Of a stretch of 44,582 bases of DNA, positions 25,474 through 34,517 are shown piece after piece; position 1 is the first letter of the stretch, and each line of letters opens with the position of its first letter. The translations under genes were made by a program, and so were the position numbers. A model generated the notes under the pieces. That model saw only the letters and a program-made list of their open reading frames with translations. It had not been told where the DNA came from and did no database searches. The DNA lies in contig DEZB01000016.1 of the NCBI GenBank assembly GCA_002364735.1, forward strand, positions 1 through 44,582, given 5' to 3'. This DNA is from Bacteroidales bacterium UBA3143. GTDB lineage: Bacteria > Bacteroidota > Bacteroidia > Bacteroidales > Dysgonomonadaceae.

Positions 25474-26658
25474 TTAATACAAAAATCCAAAAAGCCATAA
25501 AGGTATTACATTGGCACCCTTCGTTTGCAGTGCATCCACAACAACATAATGGTCATGGCTCTTCGCATATTTTTTATTTTCCAATTCTATTCTAAAATGA
25601 TATGTATCGTTTACAGAAAATTGATTAGTGTGATCGCCCTTCCTAACAGAACCAGCAACGCTGACCTGATTATAAAAGAATGTCTCGTTCAACGCACCCC
25701 TTTCAACATTGGTGCGTTTTGTAGGAAACATGATATTCGTATTGTTCATATATATCATGTCGGGTTTTTTAGGAAAACCACAATCCTGCTTATAAAGCAT
25801 GTTAATGAGGCGCGCATCTTGCAAGTATTTCATATAATTCATTACAGTTGCACGAGAAATGCCACAATCTAAACTAAGTTGGCTCACATTAGGTGTAGTA
25901 GGCGATTGAATAGCCAATATATAAAAAAGCTTTCTAATTTTAGACAAATAACTTTGCTCTATTTGTTGAATATATAAAATGTCAACTTCAAGCATCATAT
26001 TCATAGTTTTGAGCAAATTCTCAGAATAGTTTCTTTTCTCGAAAAAAAATGGATAGTATCCATGATGAATATAATCGGTGAAATACCTTTCTATGTCAAC
26101 TTGTTTTAAAATGTCATCAACTAACGCTTGGTGATTACTAACAATTTGATTAATTGTGAAAAATGGAAGCTCAATGTTCGTTATTGCTCCAATATACTCT
26201 CTGAAAGAAAAACCATACAAATTGTAAGAATGAACCAATTCTCCAATATATTGATTGCTTTTTTTCAATTTCATGACAGATGAACCTGTGAAAATGATCT
26301 TTAAAAAAGGATACAAATCATAACACTTTCTCAACTCTTGAGACCATTCGGGATATTTAAAAACTTGGTCTACTAATAATGTCTCACCTCCCATTGACAC
26401 AAACTTGTCAGCAAAATCAACTAAAGAACATTCTGTGAAATAGAAATTATTTAAATTGATGTACAAGCATCTTCTATCGCACTCTTTGAAGTTATCTTTA
26501 GCATATTGCAAAAGAAAAGTTGTTTTCCCGACACCTCTTGTACCTTTGATACCTATTAATCTGTCAGACCAATCTATCTTATCCATCAGATAACGCCTAT
26601 ATAATGTAGGCTGCATATTGTCCATCAGATATTTGTGTGTACTTAAGAATGTCTCCAC
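25474..26658 (-). CDS. AAA ATPase of the DUF4143-type family with altered motifs
   Basis: This 394-residue protein has the layout of a common family of AAA ATPases. The ATPase domain is about 20-205, a winged helix lies at about 240-290, and the C-terminal domain ends in the typical IPLWLFGFLY. Walker A is intact (GTRGVGKT, 39-46) and sensor 1 looks normal (FTGSS, 123-127). Walker B reads LLVDQ (94-98), where I expect DE. The usual DLSRR block reads YIGEL, and the C-terminal EVGGK-type motif reads RIELENKK. The physiological function of the family is poorly known. The start is GTG at 26658, chosen because relatives begin about 40 residues before Walker A. An ATG at 26625 is the alternative. 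Confidence 0.8.
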   Translation of the reverse strand: METFLSTHKYLMDNMQPTLYRRYLMDKIDWSDRLIGIKGTRGVGKTTFLLQYAKDNFKECDRRCLYINLNNFYFTECSLVDFADKFVSMGGETLLVDQVFKYPEWSQELRKCYDLYPFLKIIFTGSSVMKLKKSNQYIGELVHSYNLYGFSFREYIGAITNIELPFFTINQIVSNHQALVDDILKQVDIERYFTDYIHHGYYPFFFEKRNYSENLLKTMNMMLEVDILYIQQIEQSYLSKIRKLFYILAIQSPTTPNVSQLSLDCGISRATVMNYMKYLQDARLINMLYKQDCGFPKKPDMIYMNNTNIMFPTKRTNVERGALNETFFYNQVSVAGSVRKGDHTNQFSVNDTYHFRIELENKKYAKSHDHYVVVDALQTKGANVIPLWLFGFLY

Positions 26659-26945
26659 TTAATGTTTTATCAATCAGTTGGACGAAATTACAACTAATTT
26701 ATCAGATTGCAAACTCCACTTTGCAATTTTATATTTATTTTTCTTTAAGTGCTGATTTCTCAAAAGTTAATGTGAAACTTATTATTGATATAGAATGTCT
26801 TTTAGTTAGTTTTTAAGTTAAATACAACTCAGAATGTAACAACAAAACAAAAGTTAAATGACTGCATAGATTAATCTTTTATTGTTTACTGATGTTATAA
26901 CAAGAAAGCATAAACTACACAATATAAACATAATACAACATTGCA

Positions 26946-29117
26946 ATGAAACTAATTATTTTATCTAACCGTCTCCCCGTAAAAATAGAAAAGGATGAAA
27001 ACGGAAAATTCATCATTACTCCCAGTGAAGGTGGATTGGCTACAGGCTTGGGATCACTTGAAACCAAAGCAAAAAAAATATGGGTTGGTTGGCCCGGCAT
27101 CTACACCGATGATGAAGATGAGCGAAAAGAAATAACAGAACGACTAAATGAATTAGACTTTTATCCTGTTTTTTTGACAAACGACCACTTAGAAAAATAT
27201 TACGAAGGATATAGCAACAGCACCATTTGGCCATTGTGTCACTACTTTTTTTCGTATATCGAATACAAAAAAGAATATTGGGAATCGTATCAAGAAGTTA
27301 ACCAACTATTTCGAGATGCAGCACTTCCTCTCATCAACGATGAAGACATTATATGGGTGCAAGACTATCAATTGATGCTTTTACCTGCAATGATAAGAGA
27401 AAAGAAAAATAACGTCAGTATCGGTTATTTCCACCATATTCCTTTTCCATCTTACGAGCTATTTCGTGTGCTTCCAGAGAGAGAAATAGTGCTTAACGGA
27501 CTTTTAGGAGCAGACCTTATAGGTTTTCACACTCATGACTATATGCGCCACTTTATCAGTGCCATATACAGGGTGTTACAGTTAGAAAGCAAACTGGACG
27601 AAATTCAACTGAGCGATCGAATGGTGCATGTTGATACCTTCCCAATGGGAATTAATTATGAGACTTATCACGATGCAGTTTTGAAACCCAAAGTGAAAGA
27701 ACACGTGAAAGAAATAAGAAAGAACATTGGCGATGAATCCATCATACTTTCAGTAGACAGATTGGATTATAGTAAAGGTATACTTCATAGATTAGAGGGA
27801 TTTGGTCAATTCCTTGAAAATCATCCTGAATATTTAGGTAAAGTATCACTGGCAATGATTGTTGTACCTTCTCGTGATCAAGTGGACAAATATGCCGACT
27901 TGAAAACAAAGATTGATGAAACCATTGGAAACTTGAATGGTAAGTATTCTGAATTAGGTTGGACGCCCGTTCACTATTTCTACCGTAGCTTTGAATTCGA
28001 AGAACTTATAGCAATGTATCATACTGCAGACATTGGCTTGGTTACGCCATTACGCGATGGTATGAACTTAGTAGCAAAAGAATACATAGCAACCAAACAC
28101 GACAACCCTGGGGTGCTTATACTGAGTGAGATGGCTGGTGCTGCTATAGAACTCTCCGATGCCATAATTGTAAACCCAAATGATGCGGAAGAAATAGACA
28201 AGTCAATATATAAAGCATTGACGATGGGTAAAGATGAGAAAAAAGAACGCATGGATAGAATGAAAAAACGCATTTCAACGCAAACAGTTAAGAAGTGGGC
28301 TACTGATTTTGTTGAAGAGCTTCAAGCTATTAAAAATCAGAATATAGGTATTAACAAAAAAGTTATAACGCAAAACAAGCTTGACATTATAAAGAAGAAA
28401 TATGACAAAGCAAAGAAAAGGTTATTAGTATTAGATTATGATGGCACATTGTCTGCTTTTGTGAAGAATCCTGAGGACGCAACGCCCACCAAAGAAACAT
28501 TACAGCTCATTAAAAATATGGTAAGCGACAAAAACAACAAAGTAGTTATCAACAGTGGTCGCAATCACGAAATCTTAGACAAATGGTTCGAAGGAATTGA
28601 TTTGGATCTGGCTGCCGAACATGGTGCTTTTTATAAATTTGATGGGGAATGGCACCAAAATTTGAAAGAAAAGCCAGAGTGGGACGAAGAGATATTAGAT
28701 ATTATTAAACGCACCATAGATAAAACTCCACGTTCTGAGTTGGAAATAAAAAACACATCTCTTGTGTGGCATTACCGTAACTCAGATATATGGTTGGCCG
28801 AAATGCGCGAAAAACAATTGGTTAATCAATTAATGGGACCCGTTAGTCGACAGAATTTACAAATTATGCGTGGCAACAAAATTGTTGAAATAAAATCACC
28901 AGATTATCACAAGGGGAGCGAAATTAATCGCTTGCTTGAAAAGGATGAGTATGACTTTGTTTTAGCTATTGGCGATGACACAACCGACGATGATATGTTT
29001 CTTGCTCTTCCAGAGGGTGGAGTATCAATTAAAGTGGGCGATTTTTCGGATGCTGCTCAATATCGCTTGCCATGGCAGTCTGAAGTGGTACCTTTTTTGG
29101 AAGGATTAATTGAATAA
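26946..29117 (+). CDS. otsA-otsB: bifunctional trehalose-6-phosphate synthase / trehalose-phosphatase
   Basis: This 723-residue fusion makes trehalose from UDP-glucose and glucose-6-phosphate. The GT20 synthase half is about 1-465. It starts LIILSNRLPVKIE, has GGLATGL, WVQDYQLMLLPAMIR and GFHTHDYMRHF, and retains RDGMNLVAKEY. The HAD-type phosphatase half (about 490-723) has the nucleophile D497 in LDYDGTLS and the C-terminal GDDTTDDDMF. Both active sites look complete. Trehalose is an osmolyte and stress protectant, and the MscS channel gene 56 bases downstream fits an osmotic unit. The 287-base divergent region upstream shows no consensus promoter I can defend. Confidence 0.97.
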   Translation: MKLIILSNRLPVKIEKDENGKFIITPSEGGLATGLGSLETKAKKIWVGWPGIYTDDEDERKEITERLNELDFYPVFLTNDHLEKYYEGYSNSTIWPLCHYFFSYIEYKKEYWESYQEVNQLFRDAALPLINDEDIIWVQDYQLMLLPAMIREKKNNVSIGYFHHIPFPSYELFRVLPEREIVLNGLLGADLIGFHTHDYMRHFISAIYRVLQLESKLDEIQLSDRMVHVDTFPMGINYETYHDAVLKPKVKEHVKEIRKNIGDESIILSVDRLDYSKGILHRLEGFGQFLENHPEYLGKVSLAMIVVPSRDQVDKYADLKTKIDETIGNLNGKYSELGWTPVHYFYRSFEFEELIAMYHTADIGLVTPLRDGMNLVAKEYIATKHDNPGVLILSEMAGAAIELSDAIIVNPNDAEEIDKSIYKALTMGKDEKKERMDRMKKRISTQTVKKWATDFVEELQAIKNQNIGINKKVITQNKLDIIKKKYDKAKKRLLVLDYDGTLSAFVKNPEDATPTKETLQLIKNMVSDKNNKVVINSGRNHEILDKWFEGIDLDLAAEHGAFYKFDGEWHQNLKEKPEWDEEILDIIKRTIDKTPRSELEIKNTSLVWHYRNSDIWLAEMREKQLVNQLMGPVSRQNLQIMRGNKIVEIKSPDYHKGSEINRLLEKDEYDFVLAIGDDTTDDDMFLALPEGGVSIKVGDFSDAAQYRLPWQSEVVPFLEGLIE

Positions 29118-29173
29118 CCTCTGATGGAGAGAATCGTAAATGTCACATAACAAAAAATAACTAAAGACGTAAA

Positions 29174-30277
29174 ATGGACTATTTAAACAATTTATTTCAG
29201 AATAACGAAAACTGGAGGCTATTTTTCATTACGCTTATATTTCTTGTATGCGTATCGCTCTTTCTAATCATTTTCAACAAAATTGTGAAACGATTCGAAA
29301 AGAGAGCATCTAAAACAAATACAGGGATTGACAACTTCCTTATTAAACTGCTGAAAGTTCCAGCCATTTGGATTATATTTTCAACATCTCTACACATATT
29401 TAGCACCTATCTTGCCGATGATGCCGAGTTCTTTAATGTGCTGAAGAAGATTAGTCAAATACTGCTGATAGCATCTATAGGTTGGCTATTGGTACAAGGA
29501 GTGAGAGCCATCTCCAAGTTTTCACAAAACAAGCTAAATCTATCAGATTCTGACAACCTTGAAGCGAGAGGCAAGTTGACACAAATTAGAATGTTTGAAG
29601 CGGTAATAATTGCTATCATTATCATTGTTTTCATTGCCATTGGATTGATGACATTCGAAACTGTAAAGAATCTGGGTAAAGGAATCTTGGCTTCGGCTGG
29701 TGTGTTGGGTATCATTGTGGGTTTGGCAGCACAGCGTAGTGCAGGTCAATTATTATCGGGATTGCAAATTGCCATCACACAACCCATCAAGATAGACGAC
29801 GTGGTAGTGATTGAGGGTGAATGGGGACGCATAGAAGAGATTAATATTACTTATGTGCTTGTAAAGCTATGGGACGAAAGAAGATTGGTGGTGCCCATCG
29901 ACTATTTTCTTCAAACTCCCATACAGAATTGGACAAGCACCACGTCGCACATTATTGGCACTGTCTATCTATATGTGTCATACGACCTGTCTTTAGATCC
30001 TCTTCGCAAGAGACTGGAAAGCTATCTCAAAACAAATTCTAAGTGGGATGGACGTGTTCAAAACATACAAGTGACTGATAGTAAAGAGTGGTACAAAGAA
30101 ATCAGGGTGCTGGTTAGTAGTGCAGACTCTTCTATTAATTGGGATTTGCGCGTGGAGGTGCGCGAGATGATGATCGATTATATCAATGAAAACTTCCCAG
30201 GCTCGTTTGCAAAGATTGAAACGATGAATAAGCCAATTGAAAGATTGATTGAAGAGAAAAGAGGACCACAGACTTAA
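29174..30277 (+). CDS. MscS-type mechanosensitive ion channel
   Basis: This 367-residue inner-membrane channel protein opens under membrane tension to release solutes on hypo-osmotic shock. Helices lie at about 15-35, 55-75, 95-112 and 138-165. The pore helix and beta-domain entry, ASAGVLGIIVGLAAQ to IAITQPIKIDD, form the MscS core, followed by EGEWGRIEEI in the beta domain. A cytoplasmic alpha/beta domain follows. It is co-oriented with the trehalose gene and a strong bidirectional terminator lies 35 bases after it, so the two genes probably form one transcript. Confidence 0.94.
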   Translation: MDYLNNLFQNNENWRLFFITLIFLVCVSLFLIIFNKIVKRFEKRASKTNTGIDNFLIKLLKVPAIWIIFSTSLHIFSTYLADDAEFFNVLKKISQILLIASIGWLLVQGVRAISKFSQNKLNLSDSDNLEARGKLTQIRMFEAVIIAIIIIVFIAIGLMTFETVKNLGKGILASAGVLGIIVGLAAQRSAGQLLSGLQIAITQPIKIDDVVVIEGEWGRIEEINITYVLVKLWDERRLVVPIDYFLQTPIQNWTSTTSHIIGTVYLYVSYDLSLDPLRKRLESYLKTNSKWDGRVQNIQVTDSKEWYKEIRVLVSSADSSINWDLRVEVREMMIDYINENFPGSFAKIETMNKPIERLIEEKRGPQT

Positions 30278-30303
30278 CTCTTTTTTTCCTATATTTCATG
30301 ATA

Positions 30304-30350
30304 AAAAAAGACCTCCTCAAAACATTTTGTTTTTGAGGAGGCTTTTTCTT
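30304..30350. terminator. bidirectional intrinsic terminator
   Basis: CCTCCTCAAAA (30312-30322) pairs perfectly with TTTTGAGGAGG (30331-30341) across an 8-base loop. Pyrimidine-rich tails follow on both strands (GCTTTTTCTT on plus, TCTTTTTTTAT on minus). It closes the convergent MscS and GH105-like genes. Confidence 0.9.
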
Positions 30351-30371
30351 TATTTCATTTTATAGGTAATG

Positions 30372-31472
30372 CTACTTTAGCTTAATCACCTCACTGGCTG
30401 CAAGCAAAAATGCTCCAGTGCCAAAAACCTCCCAACTGTCTTCACTGAAGTTAAGTTGCGGATCTGCACCAATGAGTTGAACCCAACCTACTCTACCTTC
30501 ATCATTTACACAATTGGCAAGCGCTGTCCACGCTTTTTTAACGGCTGGCAGATAAGTTGCTCTATCAAGCAGCCCATTATTGATACCCCAAGCCAAGCTG
30601 TAGCACATAAATCCTGAACCACTGACCTCTCCACCTGGATATGAGGCGGGATCTAACAAACTGGCACGCCACAAACCATCGGGTTGCTGAAGACCTACAA
30701 CACGGGCAGCCATTTCTTTCAATAAATTCTCATAGAAGGGACGCTCAGCATAATCGGCAGAAAGCTCTTGCAATACTCGCACAATTCCACCCATTACCCA
30801 ACCATTACCACGTGACCAAAATATGAGTTCACCATTTTTCTCTCTTCGTCCAGTGCCATCAGATTTAATAACGTAATTCAAGTCACGTGCAAATAAATGT
30901 TCCTCTTTATTATAAAGAATCTCATAACATTGTTTGAAGTATTTGTCATTAGCTTTCAATAAATTATTATCTCCAATTGTATTGCCCAACTTCACCAATG
31001 CCGGAGGCCCCATAAACAAAGCATCACACCACCACCATTTAATGATATCAATTTTACCTCGGGTTGGATAAGGCTCAGAAATGAATTTGTTGAGCGTGTC
31101 GATAGTAGCCTCAATCATTTTAGGATCTTTTTCCAGTCTATACAGATCAATATAAGTTTGAGTAATGGTATGATCATCGGCATGAAACCATCTTTTGTGA
31201 GGTTCCCACTGTTCATTCTTGCCCCAATCAATCAAAGACTGATAGATTGCATCTGACTTGGTAGTTTCCCAGGCAGCAAACATTCCAGCATAAAAAGCAC
31301 CATTGGTCCAGTCTAATGGATGATGTTTAGGGTTATTCAACTGCCATTCGGTAGCTTTTGTCATAACTGACTTAATGTACTTTTCACTAAACACATCATC
31401 ATTTGCTTTTTGTGCATAGCTTGCACTAAAAAGGAACGTGAGCAAGAGCGCTCCAAGAATCTTGTTTCTCAT
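30372..31472 (-). CDS. secreted glycoside hydrolase, GH88/GH105-like
   Basis: This 366-residue protein begins with a signal peptide (MRNKILGALLLTFLFSASYA) and has an (alpha/alpha)6-barrel sequence of the unsaturated glucuronyl/rhamnogalacturonyl hydrolase type. Visible blocks include LDWTNGAFYAGMFAAWE, KRWFHADDHTITQTYIDLY, KWWWCDALFMGPPAL and WSRGNGWVMGGI. Such enzymes remove unsaturated uronic acids left by polysaccharide lyases from pectin-like glycans. The substrate here is not determined. No lyase or SusCD pair lies in the window. It is monocistronic and ends at the bidirectional terminator. Confidence 0.88.
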   Translation of the reverse strand: MRNKILGALLLTFLFSASYAQKANDDVFSEKYIKSVMTKATEWQLNNPKHHPLDWTNGAFYAGMFAAWETTKSDAIYQSLIDWGKNEQWEPHKRWFHADDHTITQTYIDLYRLEKDPKMIEATIDTLNKFISEPYPTRGKIDIIKWWWCDALFMGPPALVKLGNTIGDNNLLKANDKYFKQCYEILYNKEEHLFARDLNYVIKSDGTGRREKNGELIFWSRGNGWVMGGIVRVLQELSADYAERPFYENLLKEMAARVVGLQQPDGLWRASLLDPASYPGGEVSGSGFMCYSLAWGINNGLLDRATYLPAVKKAWTALANCVNDEGRVGWVQLIGADPQLNFSEDSWEVFGTGAFLLAASEVIKLK

Positions 31473-31754
31473 ATTCAGTCTGTTTTTTTATTGGTAAATA
31501 ATTATAGTTCAAAAGTATTATTAAAATAATCACTGTGTGTATTTCTTTTATTAGCAAAATTTCAGGCAACAGCACAAATCTATTAAAGTTAAACAACTTT
31601 TCCAAATGAAGTTGTAAATCTTTTCTATGAAGTAAAAACAAAAAAAAAGAAATCAGGAGCAATATATTAATGGTGTATTGATATATCTTTTTCTTTAATC
31701 CAAAATTGCCTATTTGACAGGTAATTCCAAATAACCATTGAAATATCTTTTTCT

Positions 31755-32062
31755 AAACATTTCTCCTGCGGTGAAAATGTTTAAAACTGATGAAATTTGG
31801 ATTCAACGCGTTGAAAATGTTTTAAAACACATTTTTGGGGTATTATTGTCGCAATTTTTCTCTTTTATGCTTTAAAAATTCAATTTCCCATGAAAATAGT
31901 CTATTTTCAACAGTTGATTCTTCTTTTCCAGATCACTTTTTCTTTATAACCATCGTTTTTTCTTCATTTTTGTGTTAAAAAGCTTCATTTATGTGTTTCA
32001 AAACATTTTCACCGTGGTAAATTGGATTTTCATTAGATGAAAGTCTAATTCACCGTGGTGGA
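31755..32062 (-). repeat. four-palindrome non-coding element, copy 2
   Basis: Read on the minus strand, this element has the same plan as the one at 3783-4096. Its dyads are TCCACCACGGTGAA (32062-32049), TACCACGGTGAA (about 32019-32008), a perfect TTCAACGCGTTGAA (31815-31802), and a long imperfect palindrome at 31782-31755 with arms AAACATTT and AAATGTTT. Centres are about 32055.5, 32014.5, 31808.5 and 31768.5, giving spacings of 41, 206 and 40. The inner flanks GAAAATGTTTT and TTTTAAAACATTTTC match those of copy 1. The palindrome cores differ from copy 1. The central 205 bases have no conserved open frame. Confidence 0.7.
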
Positions 32063-32181
32063 TTTAATTTCCACCTGTTTTTAGACGCATTTACTATTGA
32101 ATTGTATAATATACATATCTAATTGTAACAGATTAATAGTTGAATAAAAAAAATCAGAAAAAAATAATACCGTATATAAGT

Positions 32182-32208
32182 AAAAAAGGCTAACACACAG
32201 GTCAGCCT
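32182..32208 (-). terminator. intrinsic terminator downstream of GH15
   Basis: On the minus strand AGGCTGAC (32208-32201) pairs with GTTAGCCT (32194-32187, one G-T pair) around a 6-base loop and is followed by TTTTTT. It begins 27 bases after the GH15 stop and ends the ansA-ykgJ-GH15 unit. Confidence 0.75.
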
Positions 32209-32234
32209 CTAAATTTTAGACTCTTAATAAATAG

Positions 32235-34028
32235 TTATGCCCTTATAAACTGCGACACTGTTTTCTCCTCTGCAAACAGGGCTGCTGTATTAATCAATGC
32301 CAAGTGAGAGTAAGCCTGAGGGAAGTTGCCCAATCGGCGTTTGGTTTCAAAATCCAAATCCTCGCTAAACAGACCAACATGGTTAGCATTTTTAATTAAA
32401 TCATCAAATATCTGACGCGCTTCCTCCTTTTCGCCAATCACAAACAAAGCTTCAATCAGCCAAAAAGTGCATATAGTGAAAGCAGATGTTGGCTCACCAA
32501 AATCGTCTGCCGATTTGTATCGATACATCAATCCATTGTGTAGCAGGTTCTCTTTTATGGCTTTTACTGTCTTAATGTATCGCTCATCAGTAGCCTCAAT
32601 GAAACCGTAGGTTTGCATTAATAGAACCGATGAATCAAAATCTAAATTATCGTAAGCTTGTGAGAAACTTTGTATCTCTTCTTTCCATCCATGCGTAATA
32701 ATGTCTTCTTTAATCTCATCAGCAGCACCTTCCCAAGCATTGGCATATTTATCTTTCTGTAGTAACGATGCAATCTTAGCAGCTCTGTCAATGGCTACCC
32801 AACTCATCACTTTTGAAAAAACAAAATGGCTCGAAATGGTTCGGAACTCCCAAATGCTTTGATCGGGCTTTCTCCAATCGCGCAGCACCATGCGAACAAG
32901 CTTTTTCACAATTTCCCATATCTCCTCCACTTCATCCAATGTACCTGGTGCATAATAGTAATACTGATAAATAACATCAAGCAAATATCCAATAGAGTCG
33001 TTCTGTTTTTGTGTGTAAGCAGCATTTCCAATCCTAACAGGAGCAGAGTTTTCATAGCCAGATAAATGTGGAAGAACCTCCTCTGTTAGCTCTTTTTCTC
33101 CCCTAATGCCATACATTATTTGGAAACTATCATCTCGTTCTTTTAGAATAGATTTTACAAATCCAATAAATCGCTGAGCCGTATTCTTATGTTTCAAATA
33201 AAAGAGTGTATCAATGGTCATAGAAGCATCGCGCACCCAACAAAAACGATAGTCCCAGTTGCGCACTTCGCCAATGGACTCTGGCAAGCTGGTAGTGAGT
33301 GCTGCAAGCATAGCTCCCGAGTATTGATAGGCCATTAATTTAAGCACAAGCGTACTGCGAATAATCAACTCGTTATACTCTTCAAATTGACGCGAACGAC
33401 TGCTCCAGTTCATCCAATAGACCTTCGTGCGCTCGTAGTTCAAATGAATCCCTTCTAAATCGACAGTCACCAGCTTTTGATTGTATGAAAGCAAAAAGAA
33501 TTGACTTTCTTCTAAAACAAATTCTTCACTATTTAAAACAGTATCAAAGTCTACACTTGTGTATAGGTATATTTTATCGTCTTCGTCTTTCTTTGATATT
33601 GTCTTTATATACTCTTCGAACTTTAGATGTTCTACTTCTTCGCGTGCATAGTTCATGCGTGGTTTATACTCAATGCGCAACTTAGGTTTTCCACTTATAA
33701 CCCGCATGTAGCGATGTATCTCTGGTGGTAAATACGATTTATTTTCTGTAGTAGTGAAATGTGGCATATAATCGAACACAAGGAATGACCCTTCATCCGA
33801 TTTGTAGGTTGTGATAAGTATATTGGTGTGATCTACATATTTCTGAGTAATAGTGTAATCGTCAGAAACAACAAAAGAGAAATGTCCTCCTTTTTCCTTG
33901 TCAAGTATGCGTGAAAAGATTGAGGGTGAATCAAAATCGGGGAAACAAAACCAATCAAGACTTCCCTCCTTCGACACCAATGCAGCGCTTCTGCAGTTTC
34001 CAATAACTCCGTAATTTAAATTTTCCAT
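32235..34028 (-). CDS. glycoside hydrolase family 15 protein
   Basis: This 597-residue protein has the N-terminal block of bacterial GH15 enzymes (GNCRSAALVSKEGSLDWFCFP, in part at 11-30) and a beta-rich N-domain to about 230. The (alpha/alpha)6 catalytic barrel includes RNWDYRFCWVRDAS (256-269). IWEFR near residue 396 holds the expected acid Glu, and LGNFPQAYSHLALI near the C-terminus is conserved. There is no signal peptide, so it acts inside the cell. Family activities include glucoamylase, glucodextranase and trehalase. The nearby trehalose synthesis gene makes trehalose turnover possible, but this is inference. It starts three bases after the YkgJ-type gene. Confidence 0.9.
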   Translation of the reverse strand: MENLNYGVIGNCRSAALVSKEGSLDWFCFPDFDSPSIFSRILDKEKGGHFSFVVSDDYTITQKYVDHTNILITTYKSDEGSFLVFDYMPHFTTTENKSYLPPEIHRYMRVISGKPKLRIEYKPRMNYAREEVEHLKFEEYIKTISKKDEDDKIYLYTSVDFDTVLNSEEFVLEESQFFLLSYNQKLVTVDLEGIHLNYERTKVYWMNWSSRSRQFEEYNELIIRSTLVLKLMAYQYSGAMLAALTTSLPESIGEVRNWDYRFCWVRDASMTIDTLFYLKHKNTAQRFIGFVKSILKERDDSFQIMYGIRGEKELTEEVLPHLSGYENSAPVRIGNAAYTQKQNDSIGYLLDVIYQYYYYAPGTLDEVEEIWEIVKKLVRMVLRDWRKPDQSIWEFRTISSHFVFSKVMSWVAIDRAAKIASLLQKDKYANAWEGAADEIKEDIITHGWKEEIQSFSQAYDNLDFDSSVLLMQTYGFIEATDERYIKTVKAIKENLLHNGLMYRYKSADDFGEPTSAFTICTFWLIEALFVIGEKEEARQIFDDLIKNANHVGLFSEDLDFETKRRLGNFPQAYSHLALINTAALFAEEKTVSQFIRA

Positions 34029-34031
34029 ATA

Positions 34032-34517
34032 TTATTTCATTCTTATTATTCCACTTAAAACCTCGAAGGCAATAGGGCAAGTATAAGCATTTTTCACCGA
34101 TAAATTGTACACTTGATAGAATTTCTTGCGGTCGGTGTGTGGATATTCGCGACATGCTTTGGGTCTGTTTTCGTAGATAATGCAGTAGTTATCAGCCATC
34201 AGAAATGGACAAGGCATCTCTTTGAAAACATAGTCGCCATCCTCATCAATCTTGAGGTAGTTTTCTACAACTTCGGAGGGTGTCATGCGCAAGGCTTTTG
34301 TCATTCTATTGATGTCGACATCAGTTATAAGCGGACCCAGTGTTTTGCAGCAATTGCCACATTGCAAACAATCTATCTCATCAGTAACCTGATTGTGCAA
34401 GGCATGAATCTCGCAATCCATTTTCTTCAATCGCTTCAAGTTCTTCTTGCGAAAGTTCTTAAAATCATTTTCTGCATTTGTGGCAAGCACACTTAAGTTC
34501 TCGTAACCTTTAAGCAT
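34032..34517 (-). CDS. YkgJ family cysteine cluster protein
   Basis: This 161-residue soluble protein has the family's metal-binding cysteines. One cluster is CLQCGNCCKTLG (about residues 55-66), and a second is CPFLMADNYC followed by RPKACREYP (about 102-126). The family is thought to bind zinc or iron-sulphur, and its role is unknown. The gene overlaps the asparaginase stop by eight bases and is followed three bases later by the GH15 gene, so the three genes are almost certainly co-transcribed. I see no obvious functional link among them. Confidence 0.88.
   Translation of the reverse strand: MLKGYENLSVLATNAENDFKNFRKKNLKRLKKMDCEIHALHNQVTDEIDCLQCGNCCKTLGPLITDVDINRMTKALRMTPSEVVENYLKIDEDGDYVFKEMPCPFLMADNYCIIYENRPKACREYPHTDRKKFYQVYNLSVKNAYTCPIAFEVLSGIIRMK

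Larger units (their letters stand above)
31473..32234. other. 762-base gene-free interval
   Basis: No gene is supported. From left to right there is a TACTTTTG -7 box on the minus strand (31517-31510) for the GH105-like gene and an AT-rich stretch. A near-identical 18-base direct repeat sits at 31677-31694 and 31737-31754. The four-palindrome element copy 2 (31755-32062), a small hairpin GGTGGA/TCCACC (32057-32075) and a minus-strand terminator (32182-32208) follow. Confidence 0.7.
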
